Shown here piece after piece: positions 1 to 6,065 of a DNA stretch of 27,917 nt. Under the pieces are notes generated by a model. The model worked only from the letters and a program-made list of their open reading frames with translations, was not told the origin of the DNA and made no database searches. This DNA is from a virus. Position 1 is the first letter of the stretch. Each line of letters opens with the position of its first letter. The stretch covers positions 1-27,917 of the IMG/VR virus record IMGVR_UViG_3300050821_000915; one strand, 5' to 3'. Both the position numbers and the translations under genes were made by a program.

Positions 1-25
1 AGTTCGACTCTAGGTGGGAGCACCA
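1..25 (+). tRNA. 3' end of a tRNA, cut by window start
   Basis: Only the T arm and acceptor 3' strand remain. The T loop TTCGACT is at 3-9, its 3' stem at 10-14, the acceptor strand TGGGAGC at 15-21, discriminator A22 and encoded CCA at 23-25. The missing 5' acceptor strand should read GCTCCCA or close to it. The amino acid cannot be told because the anticodon lies outside the window. Confidence 0.8.
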
Positions 26-27
26 TT

Positions 28-35
28 AATAAATA
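28..35 (+). promoter_or_regulatory. late-promoter-like octamer AATAAATA
   Basis: One-base variant of the T4 late promoter core TATAAATA, lying between the partial tRNA and tRNA-Leu. It is supported only by recurrence of this octamer in other gene gaps of the window. Confidence 0.25.
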
Positions 36-50
36 CGACTACCAATCAAT

Positions 51-136
51 GCGTTTGTGGTGGAATTGGTAGACACAACAGTCTTAGAAACTGTCGGTTA
101 ACAGCCATGTAGGTTCGACCCCTATCAGACGCACCA
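51..136 (+). tRNA. tRNA-Leu (anticodon UAG)
   Basis: A complete class II tRNA of 86 nt. The acceptor stem pairs GCGTTTG with CAGACGC. The anticodon arm is ACAGT-CTTAGAA-ACTGT, giving anticodon UAG for CUA codons. A long variable arm of about 15 nt follows, then a T loop TTCGACC and an encoded CCA. CUA is usually rare in GC-rich alphaproteobacteria, so the gene probably supplements host decoding. Confidence 0.93.
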
Positions 137-152
137 TTTAAGGAGTTTTATT

Positions 153-362
153 ATGTTTGGTTTCGGCAAGAAGAAGCCAGTTGATGTAGAATATCCAGTT
201 ATCATTACGGCAAAGGATGTCATATATTCCCCATTAACACCTTCTGAGTTCTTCATGGCGAACCATGATCAAATTCATGCGGGCCGCATAGAGTGGCACG
301 CATTTATTCAGCTTCAAATTGGTCTTATGGACCAGATGGCTGACTTAATAAATAAGGACTAG
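153..362 (+). CDS. hypothetical protein, 69 aa
   Basis: A small protein with no recognised domain. The N-terminus (MFGFGKKKP) is short and basic, and the rest is mixed with several aromatic residues. A strong Shine-Dalgarno AAGGAG at 140-145 sits 7 nt before the ATG, so the start is well supported. It lies between tRNA-Leu and the tRNA-Arg-like element and is probably co-transcribed with both. The stop ends 3 nt before the acceptor strand of the downstream element. Function unknown. Confidence 0.75.
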   Translation: MFGFGKKKPVDVEYPVIITAKDVIYSPLTPSEFFMANHDQIHAGRIEWHAFIQLQIGLMDQMADLINKD

Positions 363-365
363 CAT

Positions 366-447
366 CCACATGTACGCCCCTCCGCTACGAACGGAGCCAA
401 AGCTAACTGGAGGTAAGATGCAGGTTCGACTCCTGTCGTGTGGGCCA
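366..447 (+). tRNA. tRNA-Arg(ACG)-like element lacking a D arm
   Basis: Seen directly: acceptor strands CCACATG (366-372) and CGTGTGG (437-443), then G and CCA; a T arm with loop TTCGACT; and an anticodon arm CTCCG-CTACGAA-CGGAG (380-396), whose loop is the usual tRNA-Arg(ACG) loop. Only 7 nt (TACGCCC) separate the acceptor and anticodon stems, so there is no room for a D arm. About 23 nt (397-419) separate the anticodon and T stems. It may be a decayed or rearranged tRNA-Arg, or a functional armless tRNA. A CCTCC/GGAGG pairing (379-383 with 409-413) competes with the anticodon arm. Confidence 0.55.
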
Positions 448-465
448 ATTTTGGAGTTAAAGGAC

Positions 466-507
466 ATGAGTATTCCTAAAGATGGTATCGAGAAGCATCA
501 TAACTAG
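466..507 (+). CDS. possible 13-aa leader-type peptide
   Basis: ATG at 466 follows AAAGGA and runs 13 codons (MSIPKDGIEKHHN) to a TAG just before tRNA-His. The ribosome binding site is good, but nothing else supports translation. It contains two adjacent His codons immediately upstream of tRNA-His, which may be chance. Confidence 0.25.
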   Translation: MSIPKDGIEKHHN

Positions 508-512
508 CAAAT

Positions 513-589
513 GCTAGGAATGTTGTAAGTAGTACGCATGATTGGCTGTGAACCAATCGGTGAAGGTGCAATTCCTTCTCCTAGTACCA
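513..589 (+). tRNA. tRNA-His (anticodon GUG), atypical
   Basis: The acceptor stem pairs GCTAGGA (513-519) with TCCTAGT (579-585), with G1.U72 at the end, discriminator A73 (586) and encoded CCA. The anticodon arm ATTGG-CTGTGAA-CCAAT gives GUG. The base before position 1 is T, so the G-1 usual in tRNA-His is not encoded. This combination (no G-1, A73) is known for a group of alphaproteobacteria. The D arm is poorly formed and lacks the GG pair. The T loop is TGCAATT instead of TTCRANY, so D-T loop contacts must differ from normal. Confidence 0.75.
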
Positions 590-590
590 A

Positions 591-652
591 TTGAAGGGGT
601 GTGAAGACCGCAAGGCAGCTTCATTAAATGGTCGTACCAGCCCCAATTTTTT
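591..652 (+). other. unexplained structured segment with T run
   Basis: After tRNA-His the sequence has nested complementary pairs: GGGG (596-599) with CCCC (641-644), TGAAG with CTTCA, and GACC (606-609) with GGTC (630-633). A T6 run follows at 647-652. TGAAG overlaps GACC by one base, so those two inner pairs are partly exclusive. It could be a weak terminator of the tRNA transcript, a small RNA or a decayed tRNA. No reading frame of interest covers it. Confidence 0.3.
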
Positions 653-659
653 AAAGGAC

Positions 660-688
660 TTGACAAACTTCAAAACGTGTGTTATATA
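660..688 (+). promoter_or_regulatory. sigma-70-type promoter
   Basis: TTGACA at 660-665, 17-bp spacer, then TATATA at 683-688. The predicted transcript starts near 695, giving a leader of about 27 nt before the ATG at 722. Confidence 0.7.
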
Positions 689-721
689 AGCCCCTTACGG
701 TATGTACCGATGGAGACTCAT

Positions 722-907
722 ATGAAACACACAGTGTCGTATACAGAGAAGGACAAGAGAAACGTCCTAATCGAGAGAACTAGAGAGTTTCCAGACGTGT
801 CTTCGGCTTGCACATTCGTTAGAGAAATCAAGAGCAAGTCGATTACAATTCCGGTTATGGATACAGTAGGCGAAGAAGGAGTTTATATTGGACCAGTTAC
901 CCGCTAA
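722..907 (+). CDS. hypothetical protein, 61 aa
   Basis: A small, charged protein without a recognised domain. I place the start at the ATG at 722, preceded by GGAGA at 712-716. The longer frame back to a GTG at 677 would overlap the -10 box of the promoter at 660-688. It is the first gene of that promoter's transcript. Its 3' end overlaps the next gene by 20 nt and contains that gene's Shine-Dalgarno, so translation of the two is probably coupled. Function unknown. Confidence 0.65.
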   Translation: MKHTVSYTEKDKRNVLIERTREFPDVSSACTFVREIKSKSITIPVMDTVGEEGVYIGPVTR

Positions 908-1157
908 CGAGTGGCCTTCGAAGGAAAGCCTTATGGATTTTCATAATGATGTCAGTTTAGCAATAACGAAGCTTCAGAACGCAAATAAGGATGTTCAACT
1001 TCCTGCCGTCTGCGGTTCTGCCCTTCAGCTTATGTTGAACTTTCCTCATTCGTGGATGGTTCAATCTGGTACGCATGGTCGCTTTGTTGAAGCCATGACA
1101 GACCAAGCCAGGGAATTCGTTGAGTTGAAGGCGAAGGCAGACGCGAGCCTTGGGTAA
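888..1157 (+). CDS. hypothetical protein, 89 aa
   Basis: Starts at TTG 888 with an ideal AAGGAG at 876-881, 6 nt upstream. The protein is mostly predicted helix and has no motif I recognise. It overlaps the previous gene by 20 nt and the next one by 8 nt, so these small genes form one operon. The minus-strand reading of 957-1265 is a shadow. Function unknown. Confidence 0.65.
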   Translation: MDQLPANEWPSKESLMDFHNDVSLAITKLQNANKDVQLPAVCGSALQLMLNFPHSWMVQSGTHGRFVEAMTDQAREFVELKAKADASLG

Positions 1158-1398
1158 ATTAATTGCAATTTCCTCCCATCCTAAGTGGAAGGGAAAGTCC
1201 GTAGACGTACCTAAAGATGATGATCCACTTGTTGTAAAGAATTTGAGCAAGCTGGACACCATCAAAGGGTTCCTGTCACCGGAAGATTATTTAGAGTTCA
1301 TCGAGGCGTGCGTGGACGTGAATGTTTATAACGACGCAGAAGATGATATTGCAGATATGGTAGATTTCTTTTATGATGATAAGAGAATTGCCCTGTAA
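1150..1398 (+). CDS. hypothetical acidic protein, 82 aa
   Basis: An acidic small protein, with Asp/Glu runs near residues 21-25 and 62-77, that begins MGKLIAISSHPKWKGK. The start is a TTG at 1150, overlapping the upstream stop by 8 nt. No clear Shine-Dalgarno was seen, so initiation probably depends on coupling to the previous gene. No domain is recognised. Confidence 0.6.
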   Translation: MGKLIAISSHPKWKGKSVDVPKDDDPLVVKNLSKLDTIKGFLSPEDYLEFIEACVDVNVYNDAEDDIADMVDFFYDDKRIAL

Positions 1399-1407
1399 TT
1401 TTGGAAG

Positions 1408-1424
1408 TGTCGAATAGTTCGACA
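1408..1424. promoter_or_regulatory. perfect palindrome, probable operator
   Basis: TGTCGAA-TAG-TTCGACA is a perfect 7-bp inverted repeat with a 3-bp spacer, ending 20 bp before the ATG of a small HTH protein. Position and shape suggest an autoregulatory operator. As RNA it would form a hairpin upstream of the Shine-Dalgarno. Confidence 0.5.
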
Positions 1425-1444
1425 TAATGAGAAGGAGAGAGAAT

Positions 1445-1660
1445 ATGAGTACAGCAAAGCGTAATAAGAAGATCGTTGCCGGTCTTCGCAGTGGAGAGAC
1501 CTTCCGTGCAGTTGCCTCAAAGGTTGGCGTCCATCATCGCACAGCGCAGCGCGTTGCGGATCGTGTGGGAGCTTACAGTGCCCGTTCGAAGGAAGCTCTT
1601 CCGAGCGACTTCAACACGAAGGGCGTCAGGGTGTTCCGCAAGTTCAATCCTGCGTTCTGA
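1445..1660 (+). CDS. small helix-turn-helix DNA-binding protein, 71 aa
   Basis: Residues 17-41 (GETFRAVASKVGVHHRTAQR onward) read as a resolvase/homeodomain-like HTH: a scaffold helix, the GV turn and a recognition helix rich in His, Arg and Gln. The protein is very basic, as expected for a DNA binder. An in-frame ATG at 1427 exists, but AGAAGGAGAGA at 1429-1439 sits properly for the ATG at 1445. A perfect palindrome at 1408-1424 just upstream is a natural candidate for its own operator. It is probably a phage transcription regulator; the target genes are unknown. Confidence 0.65.
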   Translation: MSTAKRNKKIVAGLRSGETFRAVASKVGVHHRTAQRVADRVGAYSARSKEALPSDFNTKGVRVFRKFNPAF

Positions 1661-1688
1661 GATTAACACTAACTAGGAACCTACTACG

Positions 1689-1865
1689 ATGAGCAAGGCT
1701 GTTCGTTTCGACCCCAAAGATGTAAATTGGGGAAATACGCGTCCGCAAGAAGAAGAAGTCTACGTCCCTACCAAGGATGACGTTCACGGGAAACGTAACC
1801 ATAAAAATCATTCCCGTGACAAGAACAAAAAGGACAAGAAATTCGAAGACGGTTATTGGAATTAG
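1689..1865 (+). CDS. small highly charged hypothetical protein, 58 aa
   Basis: ATG at 1689 opens a 58-codon frame ending with TAG at 1863-1865. The C-terminal half is very rich in Lys, Asp, His and Asn (HGKRNHKNHSRDKNKKDKK), so it is probably disordered and may bind nucleic acid. AGGAAC at 1675-1680 is an acceptable ribosome binding site. It follows the HTH gene by 28 nt and is probably in the same transcript. Its stop lies 2 nt before the next promoter's -35 box. Confidence 0.6.
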   Translation: MSKAVRFDPKDVNWGNTRPQEEEVYVPTKDDVHGKRNHKNHSRDKNKKDKKFEDGYWN

Positions 1866-1867
1866 CC

Positions 1868-1900
1868 TTGACATTGGAATAGGTTTCTGCTACATATAAG
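1868..1900 (+). promoter_or_regulatory. sigma-70-type promoter for the structured RNA
   Basis: TTGACA at 1868-1873. The best-spaced -10 is TACATA (1891-1896, 17-bp spacer), and a better box TATAAG follows at 1895-1900 but 21 bp away. The -35 is perfect and the -10 region AT-rich. The predicted start is near 1903. Confidence 0.55.
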
Positions 1901-1902
1901 CT

Positions 1903-2085
1903 CTTCGGAGGGCAGTAGCTCAAACGGTTCTGTTATCTTTCCGTGGTGTAAAAGAGAAACTGGTGGAGATGTGTTATAGGGTGACCTATAGCCTCCCGTT
2001 CTCGGACGTAAACCGAGCGTTGGCGTAAACGGCGAAAGAGGGTCTGCCAGAGGACTTTTAACCCTCTAGGCAGACCCTTAATCTA
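1903..2085 (+). ncRNA. structured RNA or long leader with alternative pseudoknot/hairpin
   Basis: About 180 nt with no supported reading frame, directly behind a promoter. Visible elements: outer stem GGAGG (1907-1911) with CCTCC (1992-1996); ACGG (1924-1927) with CCGT (1941-1944); TATAGG-GTGA-CCTATA (1975-1990), a perfect stem with a GNRA tetraloop; CTCGG with CCGAG (2001-2017); CGTT with AACG (2018-2031). The 3' end can fold two ways. One is a 10-bp hairpin AGGGTCTGCC (2039-2048) with GGCAGACCCT (2069-2078). The other is an H-type pseudoknot, AGAGGGT (2037-2043) with ACCCTCT (2061-2067) plus CTGCC with GGCAG. It ends about 20 nt before the ATG at 2099. It may be an independent RNA or a cis-regulatory leader. 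No known family was recognised. Confidence 0.55.
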
Positions 2086-2098
2086 TTATGGAGAAATT

Positions 2099-2308
2099 AT
2101 GTCAACACCAAAAGATATTGTTCAAGACGCAGTTGAATTCTATCATGATTTGAAGGCTATTTGTGGCCTCGATTGTGATGAGGAACTTTTTAACAAGTAC
2201 ATTGCAGAAGGCTTTAGTGCTGAGCAAGCGAAGGATATGGTGATTTATATCAGTTGTCTGAGTTCAGAGCTTATCCGCATCAAGCATCGCAATGACTTCA
2301 TTAATTAG
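2099..2308 (+). CDS. hypothetical protein, 69 aa
   Basis: A small, mostly helical, acidic protein with four cysteines and no recognised domain. TATGGAG at 2087-2093 lies 5 nt before the ATG, a firm start. It is the first gene after the structured RNA at 1903-2085, so any cis regulation by that RNA would act on it first. It overlaps the next gene by 17 nt. Function unknown. Confidence 0.7.
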   Translation: MSTPKDIVQDAVEFYHDLKAICGLDCDEELFNKYIAEGFSAEQAKDMVIYISCLSSELIRIKHRNDFIN

Positions 2309-2717
2309 TCCTGGCATTTACGTCTCTCCAGAGAAGTACTGGCAGAACATTCCGCCCCCTCCCGTCATGGATACGGTAGAGGATGTTGCGAAAGCCATAG
2401 AAGAAGCCTGTCATAGTTATGTCTATGCCATGAATAATGACGCGACCTATTGGCACATGAAGGAGACTATGACTTCATTGTTGCATATGGCCTACGCTCA
2501 TGGTCACAGATTTGCAGACAGATTTGGTAATCCAATTGAAAACGTTGAAGACGTTGACGTTCAGGTCTACATAGAGGGCCACAATAGCTTCGTTAACTTC
2601 CTGCCAACGCAGGATTATGTGAAGAGACGAATGGAGAAATCGCTTGGAACTTACGAAAGACTTATCAGGGCTATATTCGCCAACCCACAGATGGAACGCT
2701 TCGACCCCTGCATTTGA
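2292..2717 (+). CDS. hypothetical protein, 141 aa
   Basis: Begins with a short Pro-rich segment (NIPPPPVMD near residues 19-27) and continues as a helical protein. No domain is recognised. No Shine-Dalgarno is visible before the ATG at 2292. The 17-nt overlap with the upstream gene suggests coupled translation. Its last 74 nt overlap the start of the peptide deformylase gene in another frame. Function unknown. Confidence 0.65.
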   Translation: MTSLISPGIYVSPEKYWQNIPPPPVMDTVEDVAKAIEEACHSYVYAMNNDATYWHMKETMTSLLHMAYAHGHRFADRFGNPIENVEDVDVQVYIEGHNSFVNFLPTQDYVKRRMEKSLGTYERLIRAIFANPQMERFDPCI

Positions 2718-3153
2718 TATCGTTCCCGTTGCGGAAGAGATGGTCAAGCTAATGCATGACAAGAAGGGATTCGGCCTCGCTGCTAATCAGGTTGGTCTGC
2801 CTTGGTCATTTTTCGCCATGAGAGGCGGACAAGAAAACTTCTTCATGATCAATCCTAGGATTGTGAACGCAGAGGGTGAGATGCTGGAAGACCTTGAGGG
2901 TTGCCTCTCCTATCCTGGCCTCGCTATCAAGCAGGAACGCTTCCTGAGCGTCCGTGTTCGTTTCATGGGACCGAATGGCGAGACCTACACGAAAGTCTTC
3001 ACAGGGCTCTCTGCACGCATCATACAGCATGAGATGGATCACCTTGAGGGTCGTCCTTGGTGGCACGTCTCGAAATTAAAGTTTGACATTGCCAAGAAAA
3101 AGGCGCATACTAGAGGATGGGATTATAAGTCTTTGACTTTCAAAGGGGTCTGA
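2644..3153 (+). CDS. def: peptide deformylase
   Basis: Removes the formyl group from N-terminal formyl-methionine of nascent proteins; acts in the cytoplasm at the ribosome with Fe or Zn. All three family motifs are present: GFGLAANQ at 42-49, EGCLS at 85-89 with the metal-ligand Cys87, and HEMDH at 129-133 with ligands His129 and His133 and catalytic Glu130. The 169-aa length is normal. The start is a TTG at 2644 with GGAG about 8 nt upstream, overlapping the previous gene by 74 nt. Phage deformylases are known in marine T4-like phages. It probably helps process phage proteins made in bulk. Confidence 0.9.
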   Translation: MELTKDLSGLYSPTHRWNASTPAFDIVPVAEEMVKLMHDKKGFGLAANQVGLPWSFFAMRGGQENFFMINPRIVNAEGEMLEDLEGCLSYPGLAIKQERFLSVRVRFMGPNGETYTKVFTGLSARIIQHEMDHLEGRPWWHVSKLKFDIAKKKAHTRGWDYKSLTFKGV

Positions 3154-3154
3154 T

Positions 3155-3367
3155 ATGGAAGATACTCGAACATATGAAGAACTTCAAAAGTCTAACGAAC
3201 GATTGACGGAAATCCTTCGTCATTTGATCCCCGACCGTCTTCCCGGTGTTTTCTTCATTTGTGGCCACGTTGGACCATATGATCGCAACGGATTGCCCGA
3301 GAGAGTGATGCTATGTCCGTCCTATGGGTCAGATGTAGTGGAAATTTATGAAAGAATGAAAGTTTAG
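3155..3367 (+). CDS. hypothetical protein, 70 aa
   Basis: Starts one base after the deformylase stop, with AAAGGGG about 6 nt upstream. Residues 1-25 look like a helix or short coiled coil (EELQKSNERLTEILRHL). A segment with Cys and aromatics follows. No domain is recognised. It is probably translated from the same message as the deformylase. Confidence 0.65.
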   Translation: MEDTRTYEELQKSNERLTEILRHLIPDRLPGVFFICGHVGPYDRNGLPERVMLCPSYGSDVVEIYERMKV

Positions 3368-3407
3368 CATATTTTCAGTTCAGATTGTTCTGCTGAGATG
3401 TTTAAGA

Positions 3408-3431
3408 GTGACGGGAGTTCGTCACAGGAGG
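3408..3431 (+). promoter_or_regulatory. hairpin at the DNA polymerase ribosome binding site
   Basis: GTGACG (3408-3413), loop GGAGTT, CGTCAC (3420-3425), followed at once by the Shine-Dalgarno AGGAGG (3426-3431). T4 gp43 is known to repress its own translation by binding an RNA hairpin next to its ribosome binding site. This hairpin sits in the equivalent place but with a different sequence. Confidence 0.5.
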
Positions 3432-3435
3432 AATT

Positions 3436-5940
3436 ATGGAATTTTACACGAGTGTTGATAGTCGCAACGACCAGTTGTATGTCTGTGGTTATCGAGATGG
3501 TAAGAAATTTAAGGAAAAGATAGCTTATCAACCTTACCTCTTCCTTCCCACAACCGACTTACCTAATCAAAAATCCCCCTACAGAACAATTCATAATGAA
3601 CCCGTAGCTCGTCAGGATTTCAGGACGATATCCGAGGCACGTCAGTTCGTGGGAATGCGTCAGAAGACTAAGAATTCAAAGACTTATGGTATGACGGATT
3701 ACAAGTTCGTCTACCTTTACGACAAATATCCTGGGGAGATTGATTTCGACTTCTCCCTCCTGAACGTCATCTCAATCGATATCGAGAACGACTCAGCGGG
3801 TGGCTTTGCTGATCTGGACACTGCCGACAAAGAGATCAACGCCATTACTCTCGCCAAGAAGCAAGATGGCCGTATGCGCTCGATCACCTTCGGCTTTTAC
3901 GATTATTCACTGGAGAGTGAAGATACCATTTACATCAAATGTAAGGACGAAGTAGAGCTTCTAAATAAGTTCCTCCGTGTCTGGCGTTCTAAAGCATGGC
4001 TTCCAGATATCATCACTGGCTGGAACAACAAGTTCTACGATATTAGATATATCGTCAACCGCATGAAGCGTCTTCTACCAGAAGGTGAGTTCCACAAACT
4101 TTCTCCATTCAACTGGGTAGCCGAGGAGACCGTCCGACAACGCGACGGTAAGGAATTCATTGGTTACAACATTTTTGGTGTAAGGATCATCGACTACTAC
4201 GAGGCGTACAAGAAGTACGCTATTGGTGAGCGTGAGAACTATAAACTTGATTTCATCGCTGAATATGAATTAAAGGAGAAGAAAACTGACTATAGTCAGT
4301 ATGGTTCTCTCGCGAAGTTGTATGATCAGAACAAGGAACTTTTCTACACGTATAATATTCAGGATACTATCCTGATCCTACGCCTAGAAGAGAAAATTCA
4401 CTTCATCGAGCAGATCGTTATTCAGGCTTATGTCTGTAAGGTCAACTATGATAATTTGCTCAAGACTGTTAAAGCGTGGGACGTTTTGATCCATAATTAC
4501 TTAATGGATCGTGGTATGGTGGTTCCATTCTTTGAAGAGTCAGATGACACGACTACGATCATGGGAGGCTTTGTGAAAGAGCCAATTCCCGGTCTCTATA
4601 AAAATGTTGGATCACTTGATTTCACGTCTCTATATCCTTCGATTGCTATGACATTCAATATTTCGCCTGATACTTTCCAGGGCAAAACTACCAAGCTCTT
4701 CTCAGTTGAGACCCTTGATGGTGTGATGATGCCAAAATATACTGATGCCCTAGAAGAGAAGAATCTCGCCCTGACTTCCAATGGGTGTTTCTTTAGACGC
4801 GAGAAAGAAGGTTTCTTCCCTGCGATTATGAAACACTTCTTTGCTGAACGCAAACGTTTCCGCGTGCTGGAAGCTCAAGCTCGTAAGGTTTATGAAGAAG
4901 ATAAAGCTGACTCGAATGCTCATAATATCTACATGAGATATAAGAATATTCAGACCGCCTATAAGCTTCTGAATAATTCAGGCTATGGTGCTATGGCGAA
5001 CACATGGTTTCGATGGTTCGATAATCGTCTGGCCGAGGGCATTACGTCAACTGGTCAGTTAGCGTCGAAGTATGTGGCAGAACATCTCAACATTTACCTT
5101 AATAAGGAATTGAACACAGAGAAGTACGATTACATTGTTTATCAGGATACAGACTCGGCTTATATCTCGTTTCCGAATGTCGTATTTCCTAATGCGACCC
5201 CTCAGGATATTGTGGAATACATGGAAAGAGTAGTACAGCCAGAGGTTGCCCGTATCTGTGTAGAATTCTGCCGTAAGATGCACGCCTTCGATAACAAGCT
5301 CGACATGAAGCTGGAGAAGGTCTGTATGCAGGCGTTCTTCATTCGCAAGAAGCGTTACGCTCTGAACATCTCATATGACGAAGGTATCTTTCATGAAAAG
5401 CCTAAGTTAAAGGTAACGGGACTTGAGACTGTGCGCTCAAGCGTACCTAAAGTCACTAGAGATGCTATGAAGAGCATATTTGAGATGATATTCGATGGTA
5501 AGCAGAATGAGATACACTTATTCATCGAGGAGTTCAGGAAGAAGTTTTACAAGATGGGCTTCGATGAGATTGGTGCCTCGACCAGCGTCAATGACATTGG
5601 TCTTTATTCTGATGAAGTTAATCTCTATCGTCGTTCGACGCCAGTTCAGGTCAAGGGTGCGATCTTTTATAATCGATATCTCAAGGAAATAGGGCTTGAC
5701 AAGTCCTGCGAAATGATTTATAACCATGACAAGGTTAAATACTGCTACCTCCATCCCGAGAACCCGACCAAGCAGGGAGTGATTTCTGTTAAGTCGGATT
5801 ACCCGAGGAATTGGGGATTAGAAAAATACATTGATTATGACCATCAATGGGAGAAGACATTTCTGAAACCCATTGAGGCTGTTTTTGGCGTCGTGAAATT
5901 CACGTCTGCGAAAGAGCCTGACCTGAACGAGATGTTTTGA
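3436..5940 (+). CDS. 43: family B replicative DNA polymerase (T4 gp43 type)
   Basis: The replicative polymerase with 3'-5' proofreading. Exonuclease motifs: SIDIEND with Asp115 and Glu117, ITGWNNKFYDIRY (Exo II), and YNIQDT (Exo III). Polymerase motifs: SLDFTSLYPSI with Asp395 (A), KLLNNSGYGAMAN starting at Lys510 (B), YQDTDSAYIS with Asp571 and Asp573 (C), and a KKRY segment at 638-641. Its 834 residues compare with about 900 in T4, with no missing motif. AGGAGG 4 nt before the ATG gives a strong start, and a hairpin directly upstream may allow autoregulation. It should work with the UvsX, RNase H and PhoH encoded downstream. A promoter-like TTGACA-17-TATAAC lies inside the gene at 5696-5724. 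Confidence 0.97.
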   Translation: MEFYTSVDSRNDQLYVCGYRDGKKFKEKIAYQPYLFLPTTDLPNQKSPYRTIHNEPVARQDFRTISEARQFVGMRQKTKNSKTYGMTDYKFVYLYDKYPGEIDFDFSLLNVISIDIENDSAGGFADLDTADKEINAITLAKKQDGRMRSITFGFYDYSLESEDTIYIKCKDEVELLNKFLRVWRSKAWLPDIITGWNNKFYDIRYIVNRMKRLLPEGEFHKLSPFNWVAEETVRQRDGKEFIGYNIFGVRIIDYYEAYKKYAIGERENYKLDFIAEYELKEKKTDYSQYGSLAKLYDQNKELFYTYNIQDTILILRLEEKIHFIEQIVIQAYVCKVNYDNLLKTVKAWDVLIHNYLMDRGMVVPFFEESDDTTTIMGGFVKEPIPGLYKNVGSLDFTSLYPSIAMTFNISPDTFQGKTTKLFSVETLDGVMMPKYTDALEEKNLALTSNGCFFRREKEGFFPAIMKHFFAERKRFRVLEAQARKVYEEDKADSNAHNIYMRYKNIQTAYKLLNNSGYGAMANTWFRWFDNRLAEGITSTGQLASKYVAEHLNIYLNKELNTEKYDYIVYQDTDSAYISFPNVVFPNATPQDIVEYMERVVQPEVARICVEFCRKMHAFDNKLDMKLEKVCMQAFFIRKKRYALNISYDEGIFHEKPKLKVTGLETVRSSVPKVTRDAMKSIFEMIFDGKQNEIHLFIEEFRKKFYKMGFDEIGASTSVNDIGLYSDEVNLYRRSTPVQVKGAIFYNRYLKEIGLDKSCEMIYNHDKVKYCYLHPENPTKQGVISVKSDYPRNWGLEKYIDYDHQWEKTFLKPIEAVFGVVKFTSAKEPDLNEMF
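5696..5724 (+). promoter_or_regulatory. possible intragenic promoter
   Basis: TTGACA at 5696-5701 and TATAAC at 5719-5724 with a 17-bp spacer, inside the polymerase gene. It could drive tRNA-Tyr and the genes after it, but the sequence is also constrained by coding. Confidence 0.35.
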
Positions 5941-5941
5941 C

Positions 5942-5949
5942 GATAAATA
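5942..5949 (+). promoter_or_regulatory. late-promoter-like octamer GATAAATA
   Basis: A variant of the T4 late core TATAAATA in the short gap between the DNA polymerase stop and tRNA-Tyr. Confidence 0.3.
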
Positions 5950-5956
5950 TCCACAC

Positions 5957-6041
5957 GGGAGAGTTTCCTTAGCGGCAACAGAGGAAGACTGTAAATCTTC
6001 TGGTTAATCCTTCGTAGGTTCGAGTCCTACCTCTCCCACCA
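5957..6041 (+). tRNA. tRNA-Tyr (anticodon GUA)
   Basis: A class II tRNA of 85 nt. The acceptor stem pairs GGGAGAG with CTCTCCC. The anticodon arm GAAGA-CTGTAAA-TCTTC gives GUA. A long variable arm follows, as expected for bacterial tRNA-Tyr, with T loop TTCGAGT and encoded CCA. It stands alone between the DNA polymerase gene and the gene at 6066. Confidence 0.93.
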
Positions 6042-6065
6042 TTCTCTTGAAAGGAGAACTTCATC

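Noticed and set aside
957-1265. Minus-strand frame of 102 aa
   Set aside because: It lies opposite two plus-strand genes with good starts and has no ribosome binding site or motif.
2039-2078. tRNA-Lys reading of the hairpin with loop CTTTTAA
   Set aside because: Acceptor-like and anticodon-like stems are present, but there is no D arm, T arm or CCA. It fits better as the terminal hairpin/pseudoknot of the structured RNA.
1903-2085. RNase P RNA, 6S RNA or group I intron
   Set aside because: None of the conserved core sequences of RNase P RNA or group I introns was found, and the fold is too branched for 6S RNA.
3083-3111. TTGACA near the end of the deformylase gene
   Set aside because: The only box at the right distance is CATACT, a poor -10, and no TSS-linked feature follows at once.
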